The notes: a model not told the origin generated them from the sequence alone. A stretch of 64,000 nucleotides of DNA from Candidatus Methylomirabilota bacterium (GCA_028870115.1 JAGWQH010000103.1:1-64000); one strand, 5' to 3'; shown: positions 52,561 to 62,816, counted from the first letter of the stretch. Made by a program: numbers and translations.

Positions 52561-52685
52561 GCTTTTTCCCTCTATCGCTCAACATCTCAGTTCAGATATT
52601 GAAGTAAAGGTGGGATCAACAGTCAGACGTTACTGAGGTGTAAGCTCGGAACCATAACAGCAGGGAAACACCGCGCGTCACATGC

Positions 52686-53405
52686 CTAAGGCGATTGGAC
52701 GATAGGCGGGATATTGGAGTACAGGATCGTATCGGACGCCTCCGCCTTGTAAATGGACGAGGGCGGTACAGGGGCCGGCGATTGCGCAGCGACTACCTGT
52801 GTGACCGCCTTGATTGCCCCATTCCTCTGACGCTCCCGTTGCCCGCGTCGGTACAGGCCGAGGACTTTGGTTACGTAATCCCGAGTCTCCTGATAGGGAG
52901 GTACGCCCCTGTACCGAAGGACCGCGTTCTCTCCGGCATTATAGGCGGCCAATGCCAGCGTAAGATCCCCCTGGAACAGGTCCAGGAGTTGGCGCAGGTA
53001 GCGGACGCCGGCCCCGATATTCTCGTGAGGATCGTAGGCATCACCCACTGAGAAGCGCCAGATGGTGGCGGGCATGAGTTGCATCAACCCTTGCGCCCCC
53101 TTGCGCGAGACGGCCTTGCGATTAAAGTTCGACTCCACCTGAATCACGGCTCGAATCAGGGCGGGATCAATCTCGTACTCAGCAGCGAGGGCGTCGATCA
53201 GTTCTGACATGTTCGCGCCGGTAAGTCGGGCGGTGGAAGGCAACACTCCCGGTTGGAGCAGCCTGTGCTGCGGTGTTGTCGGCGTATTGGTAAAGTGAGT
53301 GATCCCGTCCTCGTTGATTCGGTAATAGATCTCCCCTCGCGCCGGTCCTGCCGATAGCAGGACGAGGCTCGCCAGCGCCATCGCAATCCGCCAACTCTTT
53401 CTCAC
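52686..53405 (-). CDS. SLT-family lytic transglycosylase with DUF4124 N-terminus
   Basis: 239 residues from a GTG with AGGAGG four bases before it. The signal peptide (about 1-24) is followed by a short DUF4124-like segment (EIYYRINEDGITHFTNTP). The Slt domain has ESNFNRKAVSRKGAQGLMQL with the catalytic Glu, NIGAGVRYLRQLLDLF and LALAAYNAGENAV. It cleaves peptidoglycan in the periplasm. It is divergent from nothing nearby; the fae promoter lies downstream. Confidence 0.92.
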   Translation of the reverse strand: MRKSWRIAMALASLVLLSAGPARGEIYYRINEDGITHFTNTPTTPQHRLLQPGVLPSTARLTGANMSELIDALAAEYEIDPALIRAVIQVESNFNRKAVSRKGAQGLMQLMPATIWRFSVGDAYDPHENIGAGVRYLRQLLDLFQGDLTLALAAYNAGENAVLRYRGVPPYQETRDYVTKVLGLYRRGQRERQRNGAIKAVTQVVAAQSPAPVPPSSIYKAEASDTILYSNIPPIVQSP

Positions 53406-53493
53406 ACCGCCTCCTAGTCGTGGCCGCAACTATGATTTTTACCGTATACCAAACCCAGCCTCCGGATGCAAGCGGAATCCGCCAACTTCTGCC

Positions 53494-54231
53494 TTAGAAG
53501 CCGAAACTCGAGAGCAGCCGCTCGGTCAGGTAGAACAGCAGAATGCCAACAAACACCATGAGCGCCATCAGGATCCCCTTCTCGCGGTTCACCTCAGGCA
53601 TCAGGTCAGACGCCGCCACATAGATCATCACCCCGGCAGACAGCGCCAACCGATATCCCAACAGCCCCTGGAGATAAGATGCACATATCGCGCCAACTAT
53701 GGTCGAGAGACCAATGCCAATCGATGAGCTCATCGCCACCATGCGAGACCTACCCGCAGCCAGCATAATCGAGCCGACCGTGAACCCCTCTGGGATCTTG
53801 TGAAGAGCAACCGCGACAAAGATTAAAAATCCCAATCCCACACTGACATGAAAACCCGACGCAATCGACACTCCGTCGAAGAAGGTGTGGATCAACAGCC
53901 CAGCGAGGGCAAAGAGGCTCACCGACGGCGCCAGGACGACCTCCGTATGAGTCTCCTCCCCGAAGTGAAAATGCGAGGCCAGTATATGTTCAGCAAAATG
54001 GATCAGGAGATAGCCGGCCAGAATAAGCAGGGGGGCGTGATCGGTGAGACGAATACTTTCGGGAATCATGCCGAGGAAGGCCGCTCCGAGCATGAAACCG
54101 GCTCCAAGGGCGATGAAGTATTTGAGCAGCGCCTCGTCCCATCGCTGTTTGATCGTGACCAGGAGCCCGCCCGCCACGTTCGCCGCGGCGGCTGCGCAGC
54201 CAAAGATCAAGCCGATGTAAAAAGAGTCCAT
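53494..54231 (-). CDS. ZIP-family metal transporter
   Basis: 245 residues, about eight membrane helices. The ZIP metal site is in helices IV-V with HTFFDGVSIASGF and ALHKIPEGF. A histidine-bearing loop (HFAEHILASHFHFGEETH) lies between helices III and IV. It imports zinc or another divalent cation across the inner membrane. The ATG at the start of a clear first helix was chosen over an upstream GTG. Confidence 0.9.
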   Translation of the reverse strand: MDSFYIGLIFGCAAAAANVAGGLLVTIKQRWDEALLKYFIALGAGFMLGAAFLGMIPESIRLTDHAPLLILAGYLLIHFAEHILASHFHFGEETHTEVVLAPSVSLFALAGLLIHTFFDGVSIASGFHVSVGLGFLIFVAVALHKIPEGFTVGSIMLAAGRSRMVAMSSSIGIGLSTIVGAICASYLQGLLGYRLALSAGVMIYVAASDLMPEVNREKGILMALMVFVGILLFYLTERLLSSFGF

Positions 54232-54406
54232 GATTGTTACCCCGGAGGAGAGTTGGTGAAATGGTAACGTAGCTGGTCGTTGCCCCCTTGTCAAAGCATT
54301 TGTCGGTGTGCCTGGCTACCCAGGGAGATTCGCTTTGCCTGGAAGGCTGCTGGAGATTATACTTATAATAGAAAAAACAGCCAGTTTACAGCTTTGAGGA
54401 GGCTAC

Positions 54407-55213
54407 ATGGACGCAAGCGGAGAGCAATTCGATGCGTTAGTGCGAATTATGGAGCGGCTCCGGGCAGATGATGGATGCCCATGGGACCGGGAGCAGACGC
54501 GGCAGACCTTGAAGCCGTTTCTGATCGAGGAAGCCTATGAAGTGGTGGAGGCGATCGACGAGGGCGACCCCAAGCAGATCATGGGAGAACTCGGCGATCT
54601 GCTCTTTCAGGTGGTCTTTCACGCCCAGGTCGCGGCCGAGCGGCGAGAGTTCACCATAGGGCAGGTTCTGGCGACTACAGCCGACAAGATGGTACGCCGC
54701 CATCCCCATGTCTTCGGCGGCGGCACAGCCTCTACGGCCCGTGAGGTCCTGGATCAGTGGGAGGAGCTGAAGCGCAAGGAACGTAGTACTGCGGCCGCTA
54801 GCCCCGTATCGGCCCTGGACGGTGTTCCCAGAGAACTGCCGGGCCTTCTCCGCGCTCAACGGCTGCAGGACAAGGCCGCAAGGGTCGGATTTGACTGGCC
54901 TGAGATCTCGGGAGTCACGGCAAAGATCGAAGAAGAGCTTGGCGAACTCAGGGAGGCCATGAAGACCGCTGCGCCGGAGGAGATTGAGCAAGAACTGGGG
55001 GACGTGCTGTTCAGCCTGGTCAATCTCGCCAGATTTTTGAACTTGAGCGCCGAGGAGGCGCTTCGCAAAAGCATCACGCGATTCGCGACCAGGTTCCAGT
55101 CTATGGAGAAGGCGCTACAGCGGGATGGTCGCCATATGAAAGAGATCGGCCTGGAGGAGATGGAGCGGCTATGGCAGCACGCCAAGCGTCAAAACCGCTC
55201 CACCGGCGCATGA
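54407..55213 (+). CDS. mazG: Nucleoside triphosphate pyrophosphohydrolase MazG
   Basis: 268 residues with two MazG domains. The first (about 10-120) has DDGCPWDREQTRQTLKPFLIEEAYE; the second (about 150-255) has EEELGELREAM and EQELGDVLFSLVNLARF. The EExxE metal motifs are seen in both. It hydrolyses non-canonical or excess NTPs to NMP and PPi. GAGGAGG precedes the ATG. The 175-base gap upstream has an AT-rich stretch but no clear site. Confidence 0.95.
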   Translation: MDASGEQFDALVRIMERLRADDGCPWDREQTRQTLKPFLIEEAYEVVEAIDEGDPKQIMGELGDLLFQVVFHAQVAAERREFTIGQVLATTADKMVRRHPHVFGGGTASTAREVLDQWEELKRKERSTAAASPVSALDGVPRELPGLLRAQRLQDKAARVGFDWPEISGVTAKIEEELGELREAMKTAAPEEIEQELGDVLFSLVNLARFLNLSAEEALRKSITRFATRFQSMEKALQRDGRHMKEIGLEEMERLWQHAKRQNRSTGA

Positions 55214-55246
55214 CATTTTTTGGCCATCCATGACTTGAGTACACAC

Positions 55247-56605
55247 ATGATTAAACGACTCGTCATCTGGTGTATATTGATAGGTATCGCGCTGGCGTGG
55301 CCTGCCGCCACCTACTCGAGGTCGGCGCCCACCGCCAGGCCCGTGCTGGCCATTCAGGTCGAAGGGGTGATCGCCCCCAGTACGGCCGACTATATCATCC
55401 GCGCCATCAAACAGACCGACCACGAGGTGGCCCAGGCCCTCGTCATCGAGCTGGACACCCCTGGCGGCCTTGATCTCTCGATGCGCGCCATCATCAAGGA
55501 GATGCTGGCGGCCGAGCGCCCGATTATCGTCTATGTCTCGCCCAGGGGCGCCCGCGCCGCGTCCGCCGGCGCCTTCATCACCCTGGCCGCTCACGTCGCC
55601 GCCATGGCGCCGGGAACCAATATCGGTGCCGCCCACCCGGTCAATATGGGGGGCCAGATGGATAAAGAGATGACCAAGAAAGTCACCAACGACGCGGCCG
55701 CTTATATCCGAACTATCGCTGAGCAGCGCGGCCGGAATGTCCAGTGGGCCGAGGATGCCGTCCGTAAGAGTGTCTCGGTGACCGAGAAAGAGGCGCTGAA
55801 GCTTAAGATTATCGACGTCGTGGCGGACAAGCTGGATGACCTGCTTGTCGCGCTGGATGGCCGGGAGGTCACGACGGCCCTCGACAAGGTTACGCTCCAC
55901 ACCAAGGGGGTCGAGGTCAGTCGGCTCGAGATGGGCCTGCGCGATAAGATCCTGAAGGTAATCTCCGATCCGACCATCGCGTACATGCTGCTCATGTTGG
56001 GCATGGCCGGGCTCTATTTCGAGCTCTCGACCCCGGGCGCCATCCTGCCCGGTGTCCTTGGGGGGATCTGCCTGATCCTGGCCTTTTACGCCTTCCAGAC
56101 CCTGCCCATCAATTACGCCGGACTGCTCCTGATCCTGCTGGCGATCATTCTGTTTATCGCCGAGGTCAAGGTCGTCTCCCACGGGATACTTGCCGTAGGC
56201 GGGATTATCGCCATGATCCTCGGCTCCACGATGCTGATCAGGAGCCCGGAGTCGTTCATGCGGATCTCGCTGCCGGCGATTCTGGGGACAACAGCGGTGA
56301 CGGCAGCGTTCTTCATCTTCGTCGTCACGATGGCCCTCAGGGCCCAGCGCCAAAAGACCACCACCGGCGCGGAGGGCCTCATCGGGCAGATCGGAACGGT
56401 GAGGACGCCGCTCACACCGGAGGGAAGCGTCTTGGTGGGAGGCGAGCTCTGGTCGGCTCAATGCAAGGAGGGAGCTGAACCCGGCAGCAAGGTCCGGGTC
56501 CGGGCGGTGAAGGGGCTCATGTTATTCGTCAGCAAAGACAATGAGGCAGTGACCGTCGAAGCCGATGCCATGTCAACGCAACAACGACAGGGAGGGCAGG
56601 CATGA
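55247..56605 (+). CDS. NfeD-family membrane serine protease
   Basis: 452 residues. The signal peptide (about 1-25) is followed by a ClpP-like domain with [20 protein letters not shown] carrying the catalytic Ser, and the nearby Lys in a later helix. Four or five membrane helices lie at about 240-370, and a C-terminal OB-fold NfeD domain at about 380-450 ([17 protein letters not shown]). It is known to pair with stomatin-like proteins, whose gene overlaps its stop by four bases. The ATG used gives a clean signal peptide. Confidence 0.93.
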   Translation: MIKRLVIWCILIGIALAWPAATYSRSAPTARPVLAIQVEGVIAPSTADYIIRAIKQTDHEVAQALVIELDTPGGLDLSMRAIIKEMLAAERPIIVYVSPRGARAASAGAFITLAAHVAAMAPGTNIGAAHPVNMGGQMDKEMTKKVTNDAAAYIRTIAEQRGRNVQWAEDAVRKSVSVTEKEALKLKIIDVVADKLDDLLVALDGREVTTALDKVTLHTKGVEVSRLEMGLRDKILKVISDPTIAYMLLMLGMAGLYFELSTPGAILPGVLGGICLILAFYAFQTLPINYAGLLLILLAIILFIAEVKVVSHGILAVGGIIAMILGSTMLIRSPESFMRISLPAILGTTAVTAAFFIFVVTMALRAQRQKTTTGAEGLIGQIGTVRTPLTPEGSVLVGGELWSAQCKEGAEPGSKVRVRAVKGLMLFVSKDNEAVTVEADAMSTQQRQGGQA

Positions 56606-57420
56606 ATCCCGTGCAGATTCTCTCGACCGTTTTCGGCTTAGTCCCGATACTCTTTCTCCTCATCCTGGCGCTTTTCATCCTTGCCAGCTCGGTCCGTATA
56701 CTCCCTGAATACGAACGGGCCGTGATCTTCCGTCTGGGTCGTCTCGCCAAGGCGATCGTGAATGTGGGCGGCACCGGCAATGGACCAGGCCTGATCCTCC
56801 TGATCCCGATGATCGATCGGATGACGAAGGTCAGTCTGCGGACGGTGGCCATGGACGTTCCCTCCCAGGACGTCATCACCAAGGATAATGTGTCGGTCAA
56901 GGTGAACGCCGTGATCTACTTCCGGGTGATCGACCCGGAGCGCGCCATCGTCCAGGTCGAAAATTACCTCTTCGCCACCTCCCAGATCGCCCAAACCACC
57001 CTCAGGAGCGTCCTGGGACAGTCGGAACTGGACGAGCTGCTGGCCGAACGCGACCGGCTCAACCAGCGGCTTCAACAGATTATCGACCAGCACACCGATC
57101 CATGGGGGATCAAGGTGACCGTGGTGGAGATCAAGCTCGTGGACCTCCCGCACGAGATGCAGCGGGCCATGGCCAAGCAGGCGGAGGCCGAGCGGGAGAA
57201 GCGGGCGAAGATCATCCACGCCGAGGGTGAGCTGCAAGCCTCCGAAAAACTGGCGCAGGCGGGCAGGATCCTGGCCACAGAATCTGTCACCATCCAGCTT
57301 CGATACCTGCAGACGCTCACCGAGATCGCCACAGAAAAGAACTCCACGATTGTTTTCCCGATCCCGATCGACATCTTGAAGATCTTCTTGTACGACCAAA
57401 AAAAGAGTACTCAGTCATGA
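56602..57420 (+). CDS. Stomatin/prohibitin-like SPFH protein (slipin)
   Basis: 272 residues. One N-terminal membrane hairpin (about 10-32) is followed by the SPFH domain with [34 protein letters not shown] and [20 protein letters not shown], then a helical tail. It forms ring or cage assemblies on the membrane with NfeD. It is coupled to nfeD (ATGA overlap) and to the DUF427 gene that follows. Confidence 0.95.
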   Translation: MNPVQILSTVFGLVPILFLLILALFILASSVRILPEYERAVIFRLGRLAKAIVNVGGTGNGPGLILLIPMIDRMTKVSLRTVAMDVPSQDVITKDNVSVKVNAVIYFRVIDPERAIVQVENYLFATSQIAQTTLRSVLGQSELDELLAERDRLNQRLQQIIDQHTDPWGIKVTVVEIKLVDLPHEMQRAMAKQAEAEREKRAKIIHAEGELQASEKLAQAGRILATESVTIQLRYLQTLTEIATEKNSTIVFPIPIDILKIFLYDQKKSTQS

Positions 57421-57698
57421 AGGCCATCTGGAAGGGAGTGACTATCGCCGAGAGCACCGATACAGTGGTCGTCGAGGGCAATCATTACTTCCCCCGCGCC
57501 TCGGTCCGATCCGAATGTCTCCGCGAAAGCGCCACCCATAGCACCTGCCACTGGAAGGGCGAAGCCAGCTACTACGACCTGATCGTCGGCGATGCAGTGA
57601 ATCCGGACGCGGCGTGGTACTACCCTGTGCCTAAGGACGCCGCGAAACAGATTGCCGATCGCGTCGCGTTCTGGAAAGGCGTCCAGGTCATCGAGTAA
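57417..57698 (+). CDS. DUF427 family protein
   Basis: 93 residues, ATG overlapping the slipin stop. It matches DUF427: [35 protein letters not shown] and [22 protein letters not shown] small beta-tent fold of unknown biochemical role. Location in the nfeD-slipin operon may be incidental. Confidence 0.9.
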   Translation: MKAIWKGVTIAESTDTVVVEGNHYFPRASVRSECLRESATHSTCHWKGEASYYDLIVGDAVNPDAAWYYPVPKDAAKQIADRVAFWKGVQVIE

Positions 57699-57752
57699 GA
57701 GGAGATTTTGGTACCCCTCGCCGTTCAGGGCGGGGTGCAGTTCTTTTTTTAC

Positions 57753-57800
57753 GTTCCCCTCGCCCCCTCTCTAGGGGGAGAGGGTCAGGGTGAGGGGGAC
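57753..57800. repeat. Dispersed inverted-repeat element (CTCTCCCC family), copy 2
   Basis: GTTCCCCTCGCCCC ... GTGAGGGGGAC forms an imperfect dyad with inner CCCCCTCTCTAGGGGGAGAG. It is related to 30066-30165. It lies between DUF427 and msrA after a T run. Confidence 0.75.
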
Positions 57801-57810
57801 TTTCTAACCG

Positions 57811-58263
57811 ATGAAGAAGGCTACGTTTGGGGCGGGGTGTTTCTGGGGTGTCGAAGCCGCGTTTCGCCGGGTGCCGGGTGTCGTCTCAACGACAGTCGGA
57901 TATATGGGCGGTTACTTCGAGAACCCGTCGTACCGAGATGTGTGCTCGGGCACGACCGGCCATGCGGAGGTTGTCCAGGTAGACTATGACCCTTCAAAGG
58001 TCTCCTACGACAATCTTCTGGATATCTTCTGGTCGATCCATGACCCAACCACTTTGAATCGTCAAGGTCCGGACCTCGGCGCGCAGTACCGGTCCGTGAT
58101 CTTCTTTCACGATGCCGACCAGCAGGCTGCCGCGCTGACCTCCAAACAGAAGCTGGAACTCAGCAGAAAGCACCGACAGCCGGTCGTAACCGAGATTACA
58201 CCGGCCTCGACCTTTTACCGGGCAGAGGAATACCACCAGAAATACCTGGAGAAGCAGACCTAG
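57811..58263 (+). CDS. msrA: Peptide methionine sulfoxide reductase MsrA
   Basis: 150 residues. The catalytic Cys is C10 in [35 protein letters not shown] and [11 protein letters not shown] are also typical. It reduces methionine-S-sulfoxide in proteins. The length is near the minimum for the family, with no C-terminal recycling cysteines. Confidence 0.95.
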   Translation: MKKATFGAGCFWGVEAAFRRVPGVVSTTVGYMGGYFENPSYRDVCSGTTGHAEVVQVDYDPSKVSYDNLLDIFWSIHDPTTLNRQGPDLGAQYRSVIFFHDADQQAAALTSKQKLELSRKHRQPVVTEITPASTFYRAEEYHQKYLEKQT

Positions 58264-58314
58264 CCTCGCTGTACGATCTAGACAACCCCGCCTTCCTCGT
58301 GTATTCTCACCCCC

Positions 58315-58929
58315 GTGGATACCCCAAGAGACCAATCCCCGCTTAAGGCGTGCGAGGACAAGCTCCTGAGATTGCTGGTTCAGCACTCCTTCCAGCACAG
58401 CAACGAGCCGGTCTTTACCCTGGCCTCCGGCCGAAAGAGCCACTACTATATCAATTGCAAGCAAACGACGTTCATGTCGGAGGCGATGCCGCTCCTTGGC
58501 CGGCTCTTCTTCGAGCGAATCAAGGCTATTGAACAAAGAGACGGGAAACAGATCGCCGCCGTCGGAGGTCTCACCCTCGGCGCCGACCCGATTGCCTGCG
58601 CCGTCGCCTATCACAGCGCACTTCAAGGAACACCGGTCCAGGCCTTCAGCGTCCGAAAGGAACCGAAGGGCCATGGAGCCCAGAAATGGGTCGAGGGGTT
58701 CGAGCGGCCGGGCGCAAGGGTCGTGATTATTGAAGATGTCATCACCACCGGCGGTTCGACCCTCAAGGCGATCGATGGCGCGCTGCATGCGGGCTTTCAG
58801 ATCGTTAAGGTGCTGGCGCTTGTGGACCGGCAGGAGGGCGGCCGCGAGGAGTTGCTGAAAAACGGGTATGAGCTGGAGCCGATCTACACCATCGAGAATT
58901 TGATGCGGGTTGCAGGCCAGGCGAGGTAA
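58315..58929 (+). CDS. pyrE: Orotate phosphoribosyltransferase (PyrE)
   Basis: 204 residues from a GTG without a clear ribosome site. It contains FTLASGRKSHYYINCKQTTF and the PRPP motif VVIIEDVITTGGSTL. It makes orotidine monophosphate in pyrimidine synthesis. Confidence 0.94.
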   Translation: MDTPRDQSPLKACEDKLLRLLVQHSFQHSNEPVFTLASGRKSHYYINCKQTTFMSEAMPLLGRLFFERIKAIEQRDGKQIAAVGGLTLGADPIACAVAYHSALQGTPVQAFSVRKEPKGHGAQKWVEGFERPGARVVIIEDVITTGGSTLKAIDGALHAGFQIVKVLALVDRQEGGREELLKNGYELEPIYTIENLMRVAGQAR

Positions 58930-59016
58930 CTCACTTCATTCCCCACCCAAAAAGGCTACTGGACAAACCAACCGCTTTCCGCTAAGTTATGAAGGCCTTC
59001 AGTTCTATCGATTCGC

Positions 59017-59070
59017 AGGGGCGCTGCTTGCTGCGCCCATCTTCTGGCAGGGCAAGCCCTGCCCCTACTA
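59017..59070. repeat. GC-rich hairpin repeat upstream of tRNA-Ala
   Basis: GGCAGGGC (59046-59053) and GCCCTGCC (59056-59063) form an eight-base stem, next to a weaker GGGCGC/GCGCCC dyad. It is possibly another dispersed repeat, or a terminator for pyrE. The rest of the gap shows nothing. Confidence 0.55.
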
Positions 59071-59097
59071 TGTTGGTCGCTAAACGCTGCTCTTCAT

Positions 59098-59173
59098 GGG
59101 GGGTTAGCTCAGTTGGGAGAGCGCGGCGTTCGCAACGCCGAGGCCAGGGGTTCGAATCCCCTACCCTCCACCA
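59098..59173 (+). tRNA. tRNA-Ala (anticodon CGC), CCA encoded
   Basis: 76 nt. Acceptor GGGGGGT/ACCCTCC gives the G3:U70 wobble pair that identifies alanine tRNA. The anticodon stem CGGCG/CGCCG has loop TTCGCAA, anticodon CGC. T arm AGGGGTTCGAATCCCCT; discriminator A plus CCA. Confidence 0.96.
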
Positions 59174-59199
59174 TCGCTTTTCCTTGAGATTTCCATACG

Positions 59200-59376
59200 T
59201 TAGCCGATCATGGCCGATATGCTGTGGCCGGCTTCTTTATTGGCGATGTCAGTAGCGATGCCCATTGCTCCCGAAACCAACCGCTCCACAACCTCCCCAT
59301 CGCAAAGCAAGTCCAGGACCATGGCAGTCTTACGGGTAGGGATCCAGCGATTCAATGTCCGGGCCGACTCCGGCAT
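59200..59376 (-). CDS. Small putative HTH protein, transposase OrfA/DUF1153-like
   Basis: 58 residues from an ATG with a near-perfect AAGGAGGTG six bases before it. The N-terminal half (LNRWIPTRKTAMVLDLLCDG) resembles the first helices of DUF1153/IS3-OrfA-type HTH domains, but the second half does not. It could be a truncated transposase start that kept its ribosome site, or a small regulator. About 370 bases to its right, up to 59747, hold no recognisable gene. Confidence 0.4.
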   Translation of the reverse strand: MPESARTLNRWIPTRKTAMVLDLLCDGEVVERLVSGAMGIATDIANKEAGHSISAMIG

Positions 59377-59747
59377 CCGGCACCTCCTTGTTGGGTCGCC
59401 CCGGCGTGTCACAGTCCCTGTCTACTCGTCAGGGGGGGCAGTATAATGTTTTACTACAGGAGGACTGGAATCTATCTACATTCATCATTCATCCAAAGAG
59501 TCAGAGTCCTCTTTCTACGTCCTACTCAGTTTCACAATCGATTGCTGACTTTTCTGAGAAAAAATCATAAAAGCTCTGCAAGGCTCCACCCACGAGACCA
59601 TGCGCGCCGGGTGTCGTGACGGAGTTGTGGGCCTGTGTAAATGGCTGCCGATTGGGAGGAAGGGACCGGGCCTTAGACAAGCGACCATCGAGGAAGAAGA
59701 TCTGGTAACCACCGTCTAGGATGCATCTCAACATTGGGAGGGAGATA

Positions 59748-60311
59748 GTGGACACGATATCGCAGATAGTCAGTCATCGGTGTCGAAAACGTACCGTATT
59801 CGCTGTTTCCCTTTCACTGAGACTCATGCTATTGAGCCTGGGATTGCTGGTGACGGTCAGTTGCGCGGTGACGGTCGCCGACCCGCCGTCCGGCCCGCCT
59901 CCAGCGGGTCAGGCGTGGGTTCAGGTGCGTGGAGCGTGGGTCCCGGCGCCAGCACCCCCTTCGGATGGGCCGTATGAATGGGTGGAGAGTCAATGGGTCC
60001 CCATTCCCACGCCGCCACCTGCAACAGAATGGATCCCAGGACACTGGGGACCCCGGGGCTGGATCCCCGGTCACTGGGCGCCGGTGCCAACGGCCCCAGC
60101 CGGCGCCATGTGGGTGTCCGGGCACTGGCAGACCGGAGTGTGGATCGCCGGCCATTGGAGCGGAGCACCTGCAACTGAGCGTTGGGTGCCAGGACACTGG
60201 CGGGCCGGCGTCTGGGTGCCTGGCCATTGGGCGGGCCAGCCCCCGGCGAGTCACTGGGTACCAGGACACTGGGGTCGCTTCGGGCGCTGGATACCTGGCC
60301 ACTGGCGCTGA
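59748..60311 (+). CDS. YXWGXW-type repeat lipoprotein
   Basis: 187 residues from a GTG with GGAGG six bases upstream; an ATG nine codons earlier has none. The hydrophobic segment ends in a lipobox (LLVTVSC), so it is probably lipidated. The rest is rich in Pro and Trp and consists of repeats of the type W-V/I-P-G-H-W at short intervals (about eleven). Such repeats occur in envelope proteins of unknown function. No enzyme motif. Confidence 0.7.
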   Translation: MDTISQIVSHRCRKRTVFAVSLSLRLMLLSLGLLVTVSCAVTVADPPSGPPPAGQAWVQVRGAWVPAPAPPSDGPYEWVESQWVPIPTPPPATEWIPGHWGPRGWIPGHWAPVPTAPAGAMWVSGHWQTGVWIAGHWSGAPATERWVPGHWRAGVWVPGHWAGQPPASHWVPGHWGRFGRWIPGHWR

Positions 60312-60550
60312 GGCACCATTGCAACGAACCGATCACCGAACTGCGATCGATACCCCAGAGGCGGCGCCAATTCAGCCCTGATGGTTCCGTACCAAAGGAA
60401 CTGAACAACTACCGCCTGGAAGGCGGTAGGTTCGGACGGTCGTTAATTTGAAAATGACTGTCGTCCTGGATCGGTTCCCCTTCTTGCTCGGCAATGTACT
60501 CTTGGATCATCGCATCAGTAATAAATTGGGTTTGACAACTTGATTTGGCC

Positions 60551-60860
60551 CACTTCGCTCATCTGATTTGGCCCACCCTGCGAGACACCACAGGGTCGTG
60601 TGTTCGCCGTAGGCGTCCCGCACGTACTTGCGCACGGGTGGCAGCGCGCCGGCCAAGGCCTGTCGTACCATCCGCCGGTACACCTCGAACTTGCGCGCTA
60701 CCCCCAGGATCGCGCCCTCTCCATGCTCGTATTCCCGCCTCATCTGCTCGAATAGCTCCACCGTTTTTTGCTCACCCGGCCTCCCTTCCAAATCATTCGG
60801 CCCGGACTATCATAAGCCGGTGTGCGTGTAAGGGGTGGGCCAAATCAGGTGAGCGAAGTG
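60551..60860. mobile_element. Deletion relic of an IS21-like element with terminal inverted repeats
   Basis: The arms 60551-60578 and 60833-60860 are 28-base inverted repeats with a single mismatch (core TGATTTGGCCCACCC). On the left the word TGATTTGGCCCAC occurs twice (60541 and 60564), as in the multiple end repeats of IS21. Only a transposase start is left between them, so it cannot move alone. Confidence 0.75.
60609..60791 (-). pseudogene. IS21 transposase (IstA) N-terminal fragment
   Basis: The translated segment reads [20 protein letters not shown] and [17 protein letters not shown], typical of the IstA N-terminus and its HTH. After about 60 codons the frame runs into unrelated sequence and the left terminal repeat. 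The integrase core and istB are missing. Confidence 0.75.
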
Positions 60861-60913
60861 AGCCGATTTAGCAACTGTCTTCCTTGTCAAGGGGTACAAG
60901 CGACATGTTCGCT

Positions 60914-61281
<368 letters not shown>

Positions 61282-61377
61282 TCATGACCGCGAACACCAC
61301 GAATTGTCACGATAATAGTGTCTGTTCCTACTTTTCTATTTTCGGAGGGCCTTATAAGGCATTGCGACCGACGACAC

Positions 61378-61668
61378 TCAGACGCCGACGACGATGCGAA
61401 TTTCCCGTTCGGCACCGTCGCCAAGAGCGGCCAGCGCGGCCTGGTAACCGGGACTGTCATGAGTGGCAACAGCCTGCTCGACACTATCGAACTCGATCAG
61501 AACGATGCGCTGTTTCACGCCGTATTCGTACACCTTCGCCGGCTCCCCACGCGCAAGAATGCGTCCTCCGCCGGCAGTGATTGCGGGACCGGCCAGCTTC
61601 GCGTATGCCGCAAGTTTGTCAGGGTCCTTTACCGCACGATATGCGCTGACCCAATAGGCCTTTGACAT
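61378..61668 (-). CDS. DUF1330 family protein
   Basis: 96 residues; AAGGAGAAAGG precedes the ATG. It matches DUF1330: AYWVSAYRAVKDPDKLAAYA, GGRILARGEP and RIVLIEFDSVEQAVATHDSPGYQAA. Dimeric alpha-beta-barrel fold of unknown reaction. It looks intact despite lying in a region of transposase relics. Confidence 0.9.
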   Translation of the reverse strand: MSKAYWVSAYRAVKDPDKLAAYAKLAGPAITAGGGRILARGEPAKVYEYGVKQRIVLIEFDSVEQAVATHDSPGYQAALAALGDGAEREIRIVVGV

Positions 61669-62107
61669 GATGTTTTCCTTTCTCCTTTAATTTGTGCGCC
61701 TCACGAGGCTGTAGAAAAACTACGAACAGCGCGTCTTTCGAGGCCTCAGCAATAGGCCATGATTTACCTTACTGCCAGTAGGCAGACCGGCCTAATCTGT
61801 TTAGGGCCGACGGGCTCGCCGTCTAATCTGGCAGGGGCCCCGATCTCCCCGGGCGCCTTTTGCTGCGTGGTTACGGGGGTGTTAGCGGCAAGGGGGGGGT
61901 AGTGGGTGGAGATCCTGGGTGTCTTCCCATCGTGGTGGCCACGCCACTCCTGGACGGTCCGGTTGGCAGAGCCCTCTTCACGGACGTTCTTCATCTTCGC
62001 CAGGCGGTCGTGAGAAAGGGGCGGAGATTTTCTGAAAACAGGAGAGTCACGAGGTGCCCATGATTCGGAGGGCTCGGCCGGTCCCCGCGTCCCTCGACGC
62101 CCCGCCG
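61669..62107. other. Gene-free stretch in the accessory region
   Basis: About 440 bases. It contains short open frames on both strands that show no recognisable domain or good ribosome site. Probably remnant DNA from past insertions. Confidence 0.5.
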
Positions 62108-62503
62108 CTAGTACGCCCGGCTTCGCCTGGGGGCCGGCAGTGGCGTGGTCGACGCCGCCGCGTCATGCACAGTCACCGTCGCGCTGGCCTCAGGTCCGAC
62201 CTCTTGGTGGCGCGTATTCGCACCGATGATCCTGACGAAGTGCCGGCCGTTCGGCAGGCCCGTGAGTTCCATCGATGTCCCAAACGGCGGCCCCGGGTTG
62301 GCCCCGTCCAGGTAGAGATGGATATGGTTGACATCCCCGGCCCCCTTGAACTCCCACTGTATCAACATGCTGGGACCTATGGCTTCGCCATCCTTCGGCG
62401 ACACGAGCTTAACCGTGGCCTGCTGCTGCGCCCAGCCGATAGAGAGCCCTGCGACGAATACCATCGCTACTCCCGTCATTATCGACGTCATCAACTTTCC
62501 CAT
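62108..62503 (-). CDS. Secreted small beta-rich protein
   Basis: 131 residues from the ATG after AAGGAGAGATCAC. Signal peptide 1-26 (AWA-QQ or close). The rest resembles an Ig-like fold (VKLVSPKDGEAIGPSMLIQW, VNHIHLYLDGANPG, LTGLPNGRHFVRIIG). The segment VNHIHLYLDG recurs in small periplasmic proteins. Function unknown. Confidence 0.75.
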   Translation of the reverse strand: MGKLMTSIMTGVAMVFVAGLSIGWAQQQATVKLVSPKDGEAIGPSMLIQWEFKGAGDVNHIHLYLDGANPGPPFGTSMELTGLPNGRHFVRIIGANTRHQEVGPEASATVTVHDAAASTTPLPAPRRSRAY

Positions 62504-62584
62504 GTGATCTCTCCTTCTTCAAGGTGCAGGGGGGCACTAATCCACCACGCTGCCATGCGGGTGAGTCGGTTGCGCGGGTGACGG

Positions 62585-62767
62585 TTACTTCGCGATGTAG
62601 GCATTCAGCCCGATGGTGACGGGCTTACCTTCTACCAGCACATCCGTCTTCATATTCCCGCGTGTGCTGGCGACGACGAGCGTCTTTCCGCTTGCGCTTG
62701 GGGTGGGCGTTTCAAGGTCTGCCGTGATAATGAGCTTTTTGCCTTCGAGCTTGACCGTAATGGCCAT
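62585..62767 (-). CDS. Small conserved-looking protein of unknown function
   Basis: 60 residues from an ATG seven bases after AGGAGG. Beta-rich (MAITVKLEGKKLIITADLET, MKTDVLVEGKPVTIGLNAYI). No signal peptide. Family not recognised. It lies between the secreted protein and the toxin-antitoxin relic, possibly one transcript with the former. Confidence 0.6.
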   Translation of the reverse strand: MAITVKLEGKKLIITADLETPTPSASGKTLVVASTRGNMKTDVLVEGKPVTIGLNAYIAK

Positions 62768-62816
62768 GGGTGTTCCTCCTGTGAAGTGGGCTCGTCCCAA
62801 CGCGCGCCGTCAACGT

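Noticed and set aside
55169-56461. Open frame of 430 codons on the minus strand opposite nfeD
   Set aside because: It is Arg/Asp/Gly-rich without domains and is the usual antisense by-product of GC-rich coding DNA; nfeD on the other strand is a clear family member.
59221-59619. Plus-strand frames of 71-131 codons after tRNA-Ala
   Set aside because: They overlap the small minus-strand frame with the good ribosome site and show no domains.
61764-62063. Short frames of 67-76 codons on both strands
   Set aside because: No ribosome site, no domain and low-complexity composition; treated as non-coding.
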